From assembly GCA_016124935.1 (NCBI GenBank), contig WGMS01000014.1, forward strand, positions 124,001 through 188,000: a stretch of DNA of 64,000 nucleotides. The letters are read 5' to 3'. Each line of letters opens with the position of its first letter. The stretch's first letter is position 1. Shown piece after piece: positions 36,883 through 46,100 of the stretch. The notes beneath the pieces were generated by a model. That model saw only the letters and a list, made by a program, of their open reading frames with translations. It was not told the DNA's origin and searched no databases. This stretch comes from a bacterium. GTDB taxonomy: Bacteria > Cyanobacteriota > Vampirovibrionia > Obscuribacterales > Obscuribacteraceae. Made by a program: the position numbers and the translations under genes.

Positions 36883-39102
36883 TTGCCTCAAGACAAGCAA
36901 GCACCACTAAAGATTGAGTCGGTATTGAGCCGAGATCTCGGCTTGAGCGCCGCTCTAGCTATCGGTGTCGGCACAATGATCGCCGCCGGTATCTTTACCC
37001 TCTCCGGTCTTGCGATTCGCAATGTCGGCTCGGCAGCCATCCTCGCTTTTCTTCTTGCTGCCTTTGTCGCTTTGATCACCGCTCTTACTTATTGCGAGTT
37101 CGTCTCTATCTATCCGGAGTCTGGAGAAGGCTATCTTTATACCCGCAGCACTTTCAAGGCGCCGGTGGCATATTTAGTCGGCTGGGCGCTTTTTCTGGGC
37201 TATACCTCTTCCTGTGCTTTTTATCTCTCCAGTTTATCGAGCTATTTCAACGAGTTCGTTTTGAAACTGCCTATTGAAGCGGCGGCCGGTGTGGTCGCGC
37301 TCATACTGCTTACGCTGCTCAATATTAAAGGGACCAAGGAGAGTGGACGGTTCCAGATTGTGGTCACTCTGGCCAAGGTCATTCTTCTGCTCTGGTTTAT
37401 CACAGGTGGTTTGTCCAGTGTGGACTTTGAGGCTATTGCGAACAAATTCTCCACCGATATCGTCACCATCGCTCAAACATCGGCCATGGTATTCATAACC
37501 TTTTTCGGCTTCTCTGCCATCGCCGCTTCCGCCGGTGAGATCAAAGATCCTATCGTCACCATTCCCCGGGCGATTTTTATTTCTGTTGCCCTGGTGACCT
37601 TTCTCTATACCCTGGTGATTCTGGTTGTGGTGGCGGCAGGACTCACCGTATATGATGAAGCGGCCATGGGCAACGCCGCCAAGCAATTTCTCGGGCCCAT
37701 CGGCGGTTATGTGATCATCGGCGGAGCGCTTTTTTCGATGGTTTCGGCAGCTAATGCCTCTATTATGGCCGGATCCAGAGTGATGCTCTCCATGGCTCAG
37801 CTCGGTCAGTTCCCGGTGGAGTTTGCCGCAGTCAATAAAAAGACTCGCACTCCTATCGTTTCGCTTCTTCTGGTCGGGCTTGCCATACTGCTGTTCTCTA
37901 TAAGTTTCAAACTTGAGGACATGGCTCACTTTGCCGACGCCGTGGTGCTATTTGTGCTCGTTATTGTAAATGGCGCTTTGATTGTCCATCGTCGCAAATA
38001 TCCCGAGATAGAACGCCCCTTCAAAGTTCCTCTGGTACCGCTATTGCCTGCCCTGGGCATAATCTCGAACGCTTATCTGCTCTTTCAGATTTCTCACCAT
38101 CCCTTTCCGTTGCTGATGGCGGTGGCATCGCTAATTTTAGGTTTCGTCGGTTTCTTCGCCTGGAAAGGCATTCAGCCCCACGAAGAACTCCTGCCCGGTG
38201 CCCGATCCCGGGTGGCTCTGGAGCGATCGGTTTCTGATGCCAAGCATGACTTCAGTGTGCTTGTCCCCCTGGCCAATCCCGAGAACGTGCCGCTTCTGAT
38301 GGAGCTTGCCTGTGCCATCGCCCGGGATAGAAAGGGTAAAGTCGTCACTCTGAGGGTGGCGGTGGTCCCGGAACAGCTTCCTTTGAGCCATGAAGAGACT
38401 TATATAGCCCGGGAGAGAAAGATTCTAGAGCAGGCCCATGCCGCCGCCCTCGAATATGAAGTGCCGGTCACTTCTATGGTCCGGGTCGGACACAATGCCG
38501 CCCGGGCGATTCTCGAAACAGCCCGGGAGAGGAGCTGTGACCTGATTGTTCTGGGATGGCGCGGCTACTCTTCGACCAAGCAGAAGATCCTCGGAGAGAC
38601 CGTGGATGACGTGGTAACCCATGCCAGAGCCGATGTGATGCTGGTTAAACCCAACGGTATCGGCTCGTTGAACAACTTCTTGCTGCCTACGGTAGGCGGC
38701 GAACATGCTGAATGTGCCGCCGATTACATCTCTTCGCTCGTAAAAGCTAGGGGCGGGGAGCTTACTATGTGCAGTGTGGTGCCGCCGGAATCGCCAGCGC
38801 CGGATAACCGCCTTGCTCTTGAAAAACTGGACGGCGAGGTGAAGCGCATCAAAGATGCCCGAGGCGTGGGAGCCGATACCAAGCTTATTCATAACCGCTC
38901 GATAAGCGCAGGTGTTATTCAAGAAGCCAAGGAATACGATGCCGTGGTAGTAGGTGCCTCGAGACGCAGTATCTATCCCCAGATCATCTTTGGAAATATT
39001 CCTGAAACCATCGCCAAAAGAACCAGCAAGCCGGTGATTCTCTTCAAGCATCATCACCCGGTCAAATCGCTGATAGGTAGAGTGGTGGGCGAAGACAGCT
39101 AG
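36883..39102 (+). CDS. APC-superfamily amino-acid permease with two UspA-like domains
   Basis: The start is TTG 36883, six bases after GGAG. Residues 15-435 form about 12 membrane segments of an APC-type permease, with the family motif GVGTMIAAGIFTLSG in the first helix. Residues about 455-590 and 600-730 are two UspA-like domains; the first has the strand LIVLGWRG and the following G-x-T-x-D-x-V-like segment that often binds ATP. The substrate is probably an amino acid, not determined. The same transporter-plus-UspA plan appears in the two ClC genes of this window. Confidence 0.88.
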   Translation: MPQDKQAPLKIESVLSRDLGLSAALAIGVGTMIAAGIFTLSGLAIRNVGSAAILAFLLAAFVALITALTYCEFVSIYPESGEGYLYTRSTFKAPVAYLVGWALFLGYTSSCAFYLSSLSSYFNEFVLKLPIEAAAGVVALILLTLLNIKGTKESGRFQIVVTLAKVILLLWFITGGLSSVDFEAIANKFSTDIVTIAQTSAMVFITFFGFSAIAASAGEIKDPIVTIPRAIFISVALVTFLYTLVILVVVAAGLTVYDEAAMGNAAKQFLGPIGGYVIIGGALFSMVSAANASIMAGSRVMLSMAQLGQFPVEFAAVNKKTRTPIVSLLLVGLAILLFSISFKLEDMAHFADAVVLFVLVIVNGALIVHRRKYPEIERPFKVPLVPLLPALGIISNAYLLFQISHHPFPLLMAVASLILGFVGFFAWKGIQPHEELLPGARSRVALERSVSDAKHDFSVLVPLANPENVPLLMELACAIARDRKGKVVTLRVAVVPEQLPLSHEETYIARERKILEQAHAAALEYEVPVTSMVRVGHNAARAILETARERSCDLIVLGWRGYSSTKQKILGETVDDVVTHARADVMLVKPNGIGSLNNFLLPTVGGEHAECAADYISSLVKARGGELTMCSVVPPESPAPDNRLALEKLDGEVKRIKDARGVGADTKLIHNRSISAGVIQEAKEYDAVVVGASRRSIYPQIIFGNIPETIAKRTSKPVILFKHHHPVKSLIGRVVGEDS

Positions 39103-39179
39103 AATACGACGGTTTTTGTGGACTTTGCGTAATATCCGCCTTGAACTGGCGAGAGTATGTCTATATACTGGCTTCCATC

Positions 39180-39374
39180 ATGGAAGAATTAAGAGACTAT
39201 CTCAATGATTTGAAGCGGGACAGATTCCTCTATCTCGTTCTGGCGCTTGCCGCCCTTGCTATATTTTTCAGTCTGCAAAGCGGTTTTGTCCAGACCGTCA
39301 ATTCTGTCGCCGGTGACTTCCATGACAAGCTCGGCACCATGTCCATCGCTGCCGGCGGCTCAAGCCAGATGTAA
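39180..39374 (+). CDS. Small single-pass membrane protein
   Basis: From ATG 39180 the product has 64 residues: a charged N-terminus (EELRDYLNDLKRDR), one membrane helix (FLYLVLALAALAIFFSLQSG) and a polar tail. A TTG at 39141 would add 13 residues; no ribosome-binding site favours either. I do not recognise it. It ends three bases before the convergent helical-repeat gene, and nothing else shows what it does. Confidence 0.5.
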   Translation: MEELRDYLNDLKRDRFLYLVLALAALAIFFSLQSGFVQTVNSVAGDFHDKLGTMSIAAGGSSQM

Positions 39375-39377
39375 CCT

Positions 39378-40409
39378 TCAACTTTCCGGTCCCATGTTGA
39401 ATCTGAGTAAATAGCTCAGGTTTGCCTTTATTCTTGCGGTTTCTAGGCGGGATGTTTTGTTCGGATAGAGCTGTTCTAATAAGCTTAGTATACTTCCTGC
39501 TTCCCGGGCGGCAGCGGGTTTTTCTCCGTTCAATCCGATGTTTGCCAGGTTCTCGATCGCTTTATTGACCAGGCTGTCCACCGGGCAGGGGGGCTGCATG
39601 TGCGCTAGAGAAAAGCAACCGGCCAGTCTCAATTTTTCTGAGGGGCTGGTTAAAATGGGGAGGATCTCGGCAACGAGGGGGTCGCTTTCATCTTTGATAG
39701 AGCAGGATTTGAGCGCGTTGAATATGTTCTGGACACGCTCATTTTCGGTTAAATCAGTGTCATTGAAGCCCTCTTTTAAGCGCAGGCTTCGGTCTAGATT
39801 GTTGCTAAGCAGATCCGGGGGAGTGTTCTGCCACAGGTGACCGACCATGTCTTCGAGGGCGACAAGGGCGCCTGTCGCTTCGGACTGGATTCTTGTATTC
39901 TGGGAGTTGAGGCTGAGGGCAGCCAGTACTGGCATGGCTGGTCTGTAACCCAGGACCTTGATCAAGGTCAGTAACTCGACAGAGAAAGTGGTGTCGCTGG
40001 TGGTGCTAGATAGGGACCGCTCCAGGGCTTCCAGAGCCAGTTTGCCCGCCTTCTCGAAGTCTACCGGGTCCTTTTTGTCTTTGTGCAGAGGCAATTCGAT
40101 AAGGGTGGAAAGAGCGGTACGGTGATTGTGCCTGTCAAATTCGGGTACCGTCAATAGATAGGTCGCGACAAGCCGGTAGATATCGGCTGCCGGGAGCATG
40201 CCTGCCCGAAGCAATGGTAAGAGAGAATCGAGGGCGAGCCTTCTCTTAGCCTCGTTCTCCACTATATATAGCATCAGCTCTTCGCCCAGGCTTTCTCTAT
40301 CGTAGAGTGAGCCACTCTCCAGTCCCGGCACCAGATTGTTTTGAAGCCAGGTAAGAGTAGTTTGCGATTCTGAATTCGAATCCGTATCTGATGTATTCGA
40401 CTCGTCCAT
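39378..40409 (-). CDS. Helical-repeat (HEAT-like) hypothetical protein
   Basis: The 343-residue protein begins with a Ser/Asp-rich disordered stretch and then is helical throughout, with repeated short helix pairs, for instance MPVLAALSLNSQNTRIQSEA and LAGCFSLAHMQ. This pattern suggests a HEAT-type scaffold. No signal peptide or catalytic motif is seen. The start ATG is at 40407-40409. Function is unknown. Confidence 0.65.
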   Translation of the reverse strand: MDESNTSDTDSNSESQTTLTWLQNNLVPGLESGSLYDRESLGEELMLYIVENEAKRRLALDSLLPLLRAGMLPAADIYRLVATYLLTVPEFDRHNHRTALSTLIELPLHKDKKDPVDFEKAGKLALEALERSLSSTTSDTTFSVELLTLIKVLGYRPAMPVLAALSLNSQNTRIQSEATGALVALEDMVGHLWQNTPPDLLSNNLDRSLRLKEGFNDTDLTENERVQNIFNALKSCSIKDESDPLVAEILPILTSPSEKLRLAGCFSLAHMQPPCPVDSLVNKAIENLANIGLNGEKPAAAREAGSILSLLEQLYPNKTSRLETARIKANLSYLLRFNMGPES

Positions 40410-40713
40410 GGTCCGAATGGTATCACACTGTTTAAATCTGATTTTGGTCTTAGCGGTAATGGCCCGGTTGGTGGTGGCAGAGTCTTTATTTTTCCTCTTG
40501 ATTATTAGATGGCTCTGAGATTGGTCTGAGGCGAGAAAAATGACTCAAGAGTTACAGGCTGCCGCTTTTGCTTTCCTCAAAAGAGAAATGAAAAGATGTC
40601 AAGTAGAGATTTAATTATTAAAATGAGCCTGATATGCATAAAATTGAGGGCGTCGAATCCATCTTCACTGAGATGTTCTAGCGGATCAGTGATATCAAAT
40701 ATTGGTGTCCGGA
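40410..40713. other. 304-bp intergenic region
   Basis: This space separates the divergent helical-repeat and octopine-dehydrogenase-type genes. It contains a possible 24-codon reading frame (40540-40614) that begins with ATG eight bases after GAGG and would encode an amphipathic peptide, but nothing else supports it. AT-rich tracts around 40600-40640 may include the promoter of the rightward gene. No clear operator is visible. Confidence 0.3.
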
Positions 40714-41895
40714 ATGAGATTAGATTTCGTAGAGTCTGCCGACTCTACCTATGCTAACGCAGCCATATCCCTGTCCGCTTCCGTTTCAGCATCGGCCAAT
40801 GTTGTCACCAGCATCAGATCGGAAATTCGCAATGTCGCCATTGTGGGCTTCGGAAACAGCGCTCATGCGCTTGGCTCTTATCTCTCTTTGAAAGGGCATA
40901 GAATCAGTTATCTCACCCGCAAAGAAGAGGAAGCGGATAGAGAGATAACCGCTTTTGGTGCTTTCGAGGCGCGCTTCTCGCCGGAAAAAATATCAAACGA
41001 TTGGAATCAGGTGGTTAATTCTTCCGACACCATATTCATAGCCACCGTCGCCACAGCCTATCGAGATATCGCAGCAAGACTGGCTCCCGCCCTTCGAAAA
41101 GAGCAAGCAGTGGTGCTATTCTCCAGTAAGCTCGGAGGGGTGCTCGAGTTTAAAGAAGCGCTCAAAGAGTTCAACGGCCCTGATTGTGATGTCATAGAAA
41201 CCGACGCCCTCTTCGCCTGCCGTCTGCAGCCCGGCGACCGGGTCTGGGTGCGTGGCGTCAAGAAGTGGAATCTTTACACCGGTTGCTGTCCCGAATCCAC
41301 CCGTCAGACCGGCGCCAGGCTAATCGAATTCTTCCCAGGTCTTGTGCCGGCGGATAACTTCATCCATCGCGGATTGACCGATTTCGGGGCTCTTACCCAT
41401 TCTTTGAACATGATCGTGAACATGAACGCCATAGATAGAGGCGAAGAGTATTCTTTCTATTACGAGGGTTTCACCAGAAATACAATCAAACTGCTAGAGC
41501 AGATGGAAGCCGAGTTCAACGCCGTCGCGAGCCGTTATGCCACCAGTTTGATCCCGGCTAAAGAGCTGCTCAATCGCTATTATGGCTCCAGCACTCGCTC
41601 TCTTTATGACGCCCTCACCACGGTGCCCAATTACAAATATTCCAAGGCTCCCACCACCCTGCAACATCGCTATCTAATCGAGGATGTCGGCTGTACCCTT
41701 ATTCCTCTGCGGCAGCTGGCTGAGCTAGCCGGGGTAAAGACACCGCTTATAAACTCGGTCATCTGTATGGCAGGCATCCTCACCGATACCGATTTTGAAA
41801 AAGAAGGCAGGACCCTCGATAAACTGGGTCTGGGGGACAAAAGCTACGAAGAGGTCTGGCTTATAGTTAATAAAGGCTACGCCAGAGCACTGTAA
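40714..41895 (+). CDS. Octopine/nopaline dehydrogenase-family oxidoreductase
   Basis: The N-terminal Rossmann domain has VGFGNSAHALGSYLSLKGH (near 48-66), and the C-terminal helical domain has the family signature region around TDFGALTHSLNMIVNMNAI, with a conserved histidine, and a later YYEG. Family members reductively condense an amino acid with a keto acid or act on related metal-chelating opines. Start codons near 40702-40714 (TTG, GTG, ATG) compete; ATG 40714 is used. The first 40 residues are Ser/Ala-rich and not part of the fold. No partner gene such as a nicotianamine-synthase-like enzyme or an exporter is adjacent, so the substrate is unknown. It ends three bases before a convergent membrane-protein gene. 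Confidence 0.8.
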   Translation: MRLDFVESADSTYANAAISLSASVSASANVVTSIRSEIRNVAIVGFGNSAHALGSYLSLKGHRISYLTRKEEEADREITAFGAFEARFSPEKISNDWNQVVNSSDTIFIATVATAYRDIAARLAPALRKEQAVVLFSSKLGGVLEFKEALKEFNGPDCDVIETDALFACRLQPGDRVWVRGVKKWNLYTGCCPESTRQTGARLIEFFPGLVPADNFIHRGLTDFGALTHSLNMIVNMNAIDRGEEYSFYYEGFTRNTIKLLEQMEAEFNAVASRYATSLIPAKELLNRYYGSSTRSLYDALTTVPNYKYSKAPTTLQHRYLIEDVGCTLIPLRQLAELAGVKTPLINSVICMAGILTDTDFEKEGRTLDKLGLGDKSYEEVWLIVNKGYARAL

Positions 41896-41898
41896 GTA

Positions 41899-42438
41899 TC
41901 AACCGCCGCTCTCGCCTATGGCTCTATTAATCAGCATGAAAAAGAGCACCACCCAGATTGGAATCGGCACCAGGGAAGCTCTTCTGCCGGTTATTTTATA
42001 CTGAATATAATCCGCCACCACCAGTAACAGGCAGGCTCCAGAGATCAAAGTCAGGCCTATAGAGCCAGGTATCAGCCAGACCACTCGGTTTTTGTAGAAG
42101 ATCCAGCCAAGCAGAAAGACCATCACAGCGCTTACTCCAAGAATTGAGACTGGTTTCAAGCGCTCATGGCTTTTTTCTCTTTCGGTCAGCTCGGTCTTGC
42201 CCTCTTTCGGTCGAAGCGGACGCATCAGCCTCACCAGAAGAAGAGCATAGAGAAGTAGAAGGATAGACATCCCGACGGTATAGGTGCTTCTCTCGTCCCA
42301 GTTTAAAACGTCTTCGGCCATATATAGATAGCCGTTGTAGAGCAGGAATATAAAAAAGGCAAGCAGACCGAAAAGTCCGAGGACCATTATTAGTGTGAGG
42401 TTCGAATTGTTTTTGTCGGGTTCGGGTTCTGATGACAT
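41899..42438 (-). CDS. Five-helix membrane protein, hypothetical
   Basis: The 179-residue protein has about five membrane helices joined by short charged loops (for example RLMRPLRPKEGKTELTERE). There is no signal peptide or known motif. The start ATG is at 42436-42438. It follows the phosphoesterase gene on the same strand with 43 bases between, so both may be one transcript. Confidence 0.7.
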   Translation of the reverse strand: MSSEPEPDKNNSNLTLIMVLGLFGLLAFFIFLLYNGYLYMAEDVLNWDERSTYTVGMSILLLLYALLLVRLMRPLRPKEGKTELTEREKSHERLKPVSILGVSAVMVFLLGWIFYKNRVVWLIPGSIGLTLISGACLLLVVADYIQYKITGRRASLVPIPIWVVLFFMLINRAIGESGG

Positions 42439-42481
42439 TCTTCTTATTGTACGTTATAGACCGAGAGGCAGCATCTCTACT

Positions 42482-43129
42482 CTAGATCTCTATCACCGTA
42501 GGAGCATTGGTCGGTCGGTATCTGCCATCGCAGATAGAGACATTGTAGTATCTGGTTTTAGCTAGCACGAACTCTCCGTGAGCTTCATGAATATGACCGA
42601 AAACATGGACCGCCGGTGGTGACTTCATTCTTTGTGTGAGAGTGAGCTTCAGCTCTTCGCAGCCGACATTGCCGCTGGGACAGAGGTCGAGGATATTGGC
42701 AGGCGGACCGTGGGTGATGAGCAGATCGATACCTTCGGGTATTTTATCCCAGGCGCCTTTGATATCTTCGCCACGCTCTTTCATGAAACTCCAGTTCATA
42801 AACTGGGGCGTCCAGGGACTGCCCCAGATTCTGACACCGTCAATCGCGAGCAGTTCATCTTGCAGATAGAAACAGGCGCTCATTAACTCTTTTGCCCTGG
42901 AGACGCCGTGCTTTTCTAAGAACCGGTCATGATTGCCGGCGATCACAACCGGTTTATGCTTGAATTTGTGGCTCTCTTCCATCAGATAATGATTGATTTC
43001 AAAGAGCTCTTCGCGGCTGCCATGGCTGGTCAGGTCGCCGGCGACCACCAGAAGATCCCCTTCAGGCAACTCCGGAGTACGGTTGTGAATATCGCTAATC
43101 GCTACTACTTTCAACTGAGACCTGGTCAC
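42482..43129 (-). CDS. Calcineurin-like metallophosphoesterase
   Basis: All five metal-binding blocks of the family are present in order: SDIHN (about 12-16), GDLTSHG (about 31-37), GNHDR (about 64-68), ITHGPP (about 138-143) and GHIHEAHG (about 178-185). The 215-residue size is that of a single-domain enzyme, so it probably cleaves small phosphodiesters or phosphomonoesters. The start is GTG 43127-43129. It has no signal peptide, hence cytoplasmic. It precedes the five-helix membrane protein gene on the same strand. Confidence 0.88.
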   Translation of the reverse strand: MTRSQLKVVAISDIHNRTPELPEGDLLVVAGDLTSHGSREELFEINHYLMEESHKFKHKPVVIAGNHDRFLEKHGVSRAKELMSACFYLQDELLAIDGVRIWGSPWTPQFMNWSFMKERGEDIKGAWDKIPEGIDLLITHGPPANILDLCPSGNVGCEELKLTLTQRMKSPPAVHVFGHIHEAHGEFVLAKTRYYNVSICDGRYRPTNAPTVIEI

Positions 43130-43177
43130 TTTCGCGTGGTTTTCGGTGGTTATTGTACCTCTTATTTCCCTCTCTGA

Positions 43178-46100
43178 TTATCGGGTGCTCTTTGCCGGGG
43201 TTGTCAGATCCAGGTAGAACCGGGCATCTTTTTTGAGACCGGCGACAGCGCTGTCTTTTTCTATACTTTGCAAGACCGCAAGAGCCGAGGAAAGGTCGAT
43301 GCCGGCATAGGAGCCCAGTTCGATCATACTGCCGGCTGCTGCCAGTCGGACTCTCTCATTGCTGGAGTTCATGGCCAGGCGCAGCATGTTGAATCGGGGG
43401 TCCTGGGCGTCCCGGGTGTGCTGTTTCTTGACCGCCGCAAAAATGGCGTCTATAACCACCTGGGCATCGTTGCCATCTTCTAAGGCTTTCTCGATATTGA
43501 GAGCGCGCTGGGCGGCCGTGGTAGTTGTGTCCTGGGCGGTGTCACGCCATACTTGAATGACCGAATCTCGCATTTTGTGCAGGGCATCTTCTGCTTCTCT
43601 ACCCAGGTCGGTGCCTTGCTTCTCTTTGACCAGGGCTTCGAGAACCGGATAAGCTTTATGATGGCCATTGGCTACAATGGTTTTGACCAGGCTGCTTTCG
43701 ATGGTGGCGTCGGCGCTATAAGGAGCGCGCTGGGTAATTTGAAGATCAAGGGCACTGGCGGCGGTGAGAGCCGCTTCTTCTCGGGTTATCGCCCGTCTAC
43801 CGTTTTTGTCCGGTGTGGCCAGTTGATCGAGGGCATCTGCCAGATAGCGTCTTGCTTGATGATCCATGTTGCGGCTTTTGGTTAGACCCTCTTGAACCGC
43901 CCAGACTATAAGATCTCGGTTCTCTACTCCGGGTTTCGCCAGGTCGCGAATCGCCTGGGCGGATTTCCTCTGGGCCCAGTCGGACTCATCAGAGGCAAAA
44001 GGCTGACCGCCGTTTTGCAGAATGTCTATCAAGGCGAGCTTGGCTTTCATGCCATCGACATTGCGCAGAGCGGCCCGGTCTATCAAGCGCTCGAACTGGG
44101 CGTCACGGCTGTCGGTTACTTCCTGCCTTCTTGTGTTGCGGGCTTTGGCTTCTTCATTGTCTATGGTGCTGCGCGCGCTGAAGAACCAATCTAAGGAGCC
44201 GAGGAAGCCTGCATATACGGCTTCGGCTGCTTTATCCCCTTCGGAGTCGCGATAGCTGTTGAAGGTCTTTCCATCGAGAAGTGGAAAGTTCTCTTCGCGC
44301 CATTTTCTGATGTAGTATTTGGTGGCATCATCCTTCTGATCGCCGGGAAGGTTCCTTTTAAATCTTTCTACATCCTCTTTGAGCGCTGTCCAGCCCTCGA
44401 AAGGATCTCTCATGAGGGCGGCGGCGGTGTGTTCGAAGACTTTCTTATACTCTTCGCTGCTGGGATCCAGTCTGTCCTGGGTAAATTTGACGTCGAGCAG
44501 GCGACTCGATACCGTGGGGTCGGATTCGGTGCCCACAAGATTTACCACCAGGGATCTCAGTTTGGGATCTCTCAAGGTCTCGAGAGCTTTAATCGCTTCG
44601 TAGCGCACAGAAGCGTCCCAGTCTTTCTGGGTTTTTCTTTCTGTGTCGCCGGCAAGCGTGTCTCTCAGTACGGTAATGGCGTTTCTGGATCCCATTTCAG
44701 TAAGGCTTTGAATAGCAGCAATTCTGAGTTTCGGAGAGAAGTTTGCGAATTTATCCGAGTTTTGATCTAGTAAGCTGATCAAAGACTGTTCTACCATACT
44801 CTTCTGTAGTTGGTCGCCACCTTGTATCACAGGCTTGAGTACTTTGATGAATTCAGCACTATCGCCTTCGGATTTCAGGTCGAGGCTGTAGTCTTCTACC
44901 CCTTTCAGAGTATTGGCTAGAATAGCCATAGATGCTTCGCGTACAGAGTTGGCTTTTCTCTTGTCTTCTCTCGATTCCGATTCGGACAGTTTCTGCATGC
45001 CTTCGGCACCAAGTTTTTCTGTCACCTGGCGGCTCAAATCGACATTCTCTGGATTTATCAACGTTGCAAGATTGCGGTAGGCCGATAGACGCAGTTCGGC
45101 ATCGTCTCCGGCAAGATCAAGAACGGCGGAGGCGGCGTTTAATCTGCGCTCGCTGTTTTTAGTTTCGTCGGCCATGTCTGCTTTGAGCAGATTGAGCGCT
45201 TTTGTCGAGAACGTGTTCTCTCCGGAGCCATCTTCCGCTTTGCTTTCGCCCAACAGTCGCGAGAACTGTTTGATCATCTCCTGTCTGGTGGCAGAGTCGC
45301 TTTCGCCATTAGCGTAAAGCATCAGGGCGGCGGCCGCTCTATGATCTTTGTTTTGCGCCGTTAGAGAGATGTTTTGCAGATAGCTCTCTACCGCAGAGGC
45401 GCTGAGACCGACTTTGAGGCTGTCTTCTTTGAATTGATCTCTGGCATCGAGCGAGACCGCTTCTTGAATTTTGAGCGCGTCTACGGTAACACCCAGGCGA
45501 AGAATGGCTTCGCTTTTTTCGATGTCGGTGGCTTTGTCGGAAGAGAATACATCTTCCAGCACACCTGCCACCTCTCGACCGCTAGCCACGCCAAGTTGGA
45601 GAGCCAGATCGCTGGATGCCACCAGTTTTGATTCTTCTTTGGGAGAGACCAGCTCTCTTCTCAGATAGGCGGCTATGTCGCTGGATTTCAGCTCTTGTTT
45701 TTCGGTGCGGGCAGGGGAGGTGTGTTCTACTTCGGTACTGCCGTATTCGTGATAAACGGTATCTGAATATCTGTATTCGGCTATAGTTACCTCTCGGCTA
45801 ACCAGGGTCTCAGGCAACGCACCATCAGCGTTGCGGGAGAGTTGCAGAAGCGCAAGGGCGGCTGCAGTCTGGGTGGCTCTGCTTTTCGTATCGGCATATT
45901 TCAAAAATCCGCTGCTTTTGTCTTGCAGATGGCTCATGTCCGAGTTACGGTCGGTGACCTGGCTTCCGTCAGGCATGAACTGGCTGACAAGCTCTTGTTT
46001 GTATCTGTCAATCTCCTCGGGGGTGGCATCACCAGCCAGAAGGGTCCTGGTTTTGTCAAGAATCTCTTTTACCTGGGGATCGCTATTCTCTCCTTGAAGA

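Noticed and set aside
40540-40614. 24-codon gene in the intergenic region
   Set aside because: It has a possible ribosome-binding site, but no repeat, signal or neighbour supports it; kept only as a note.
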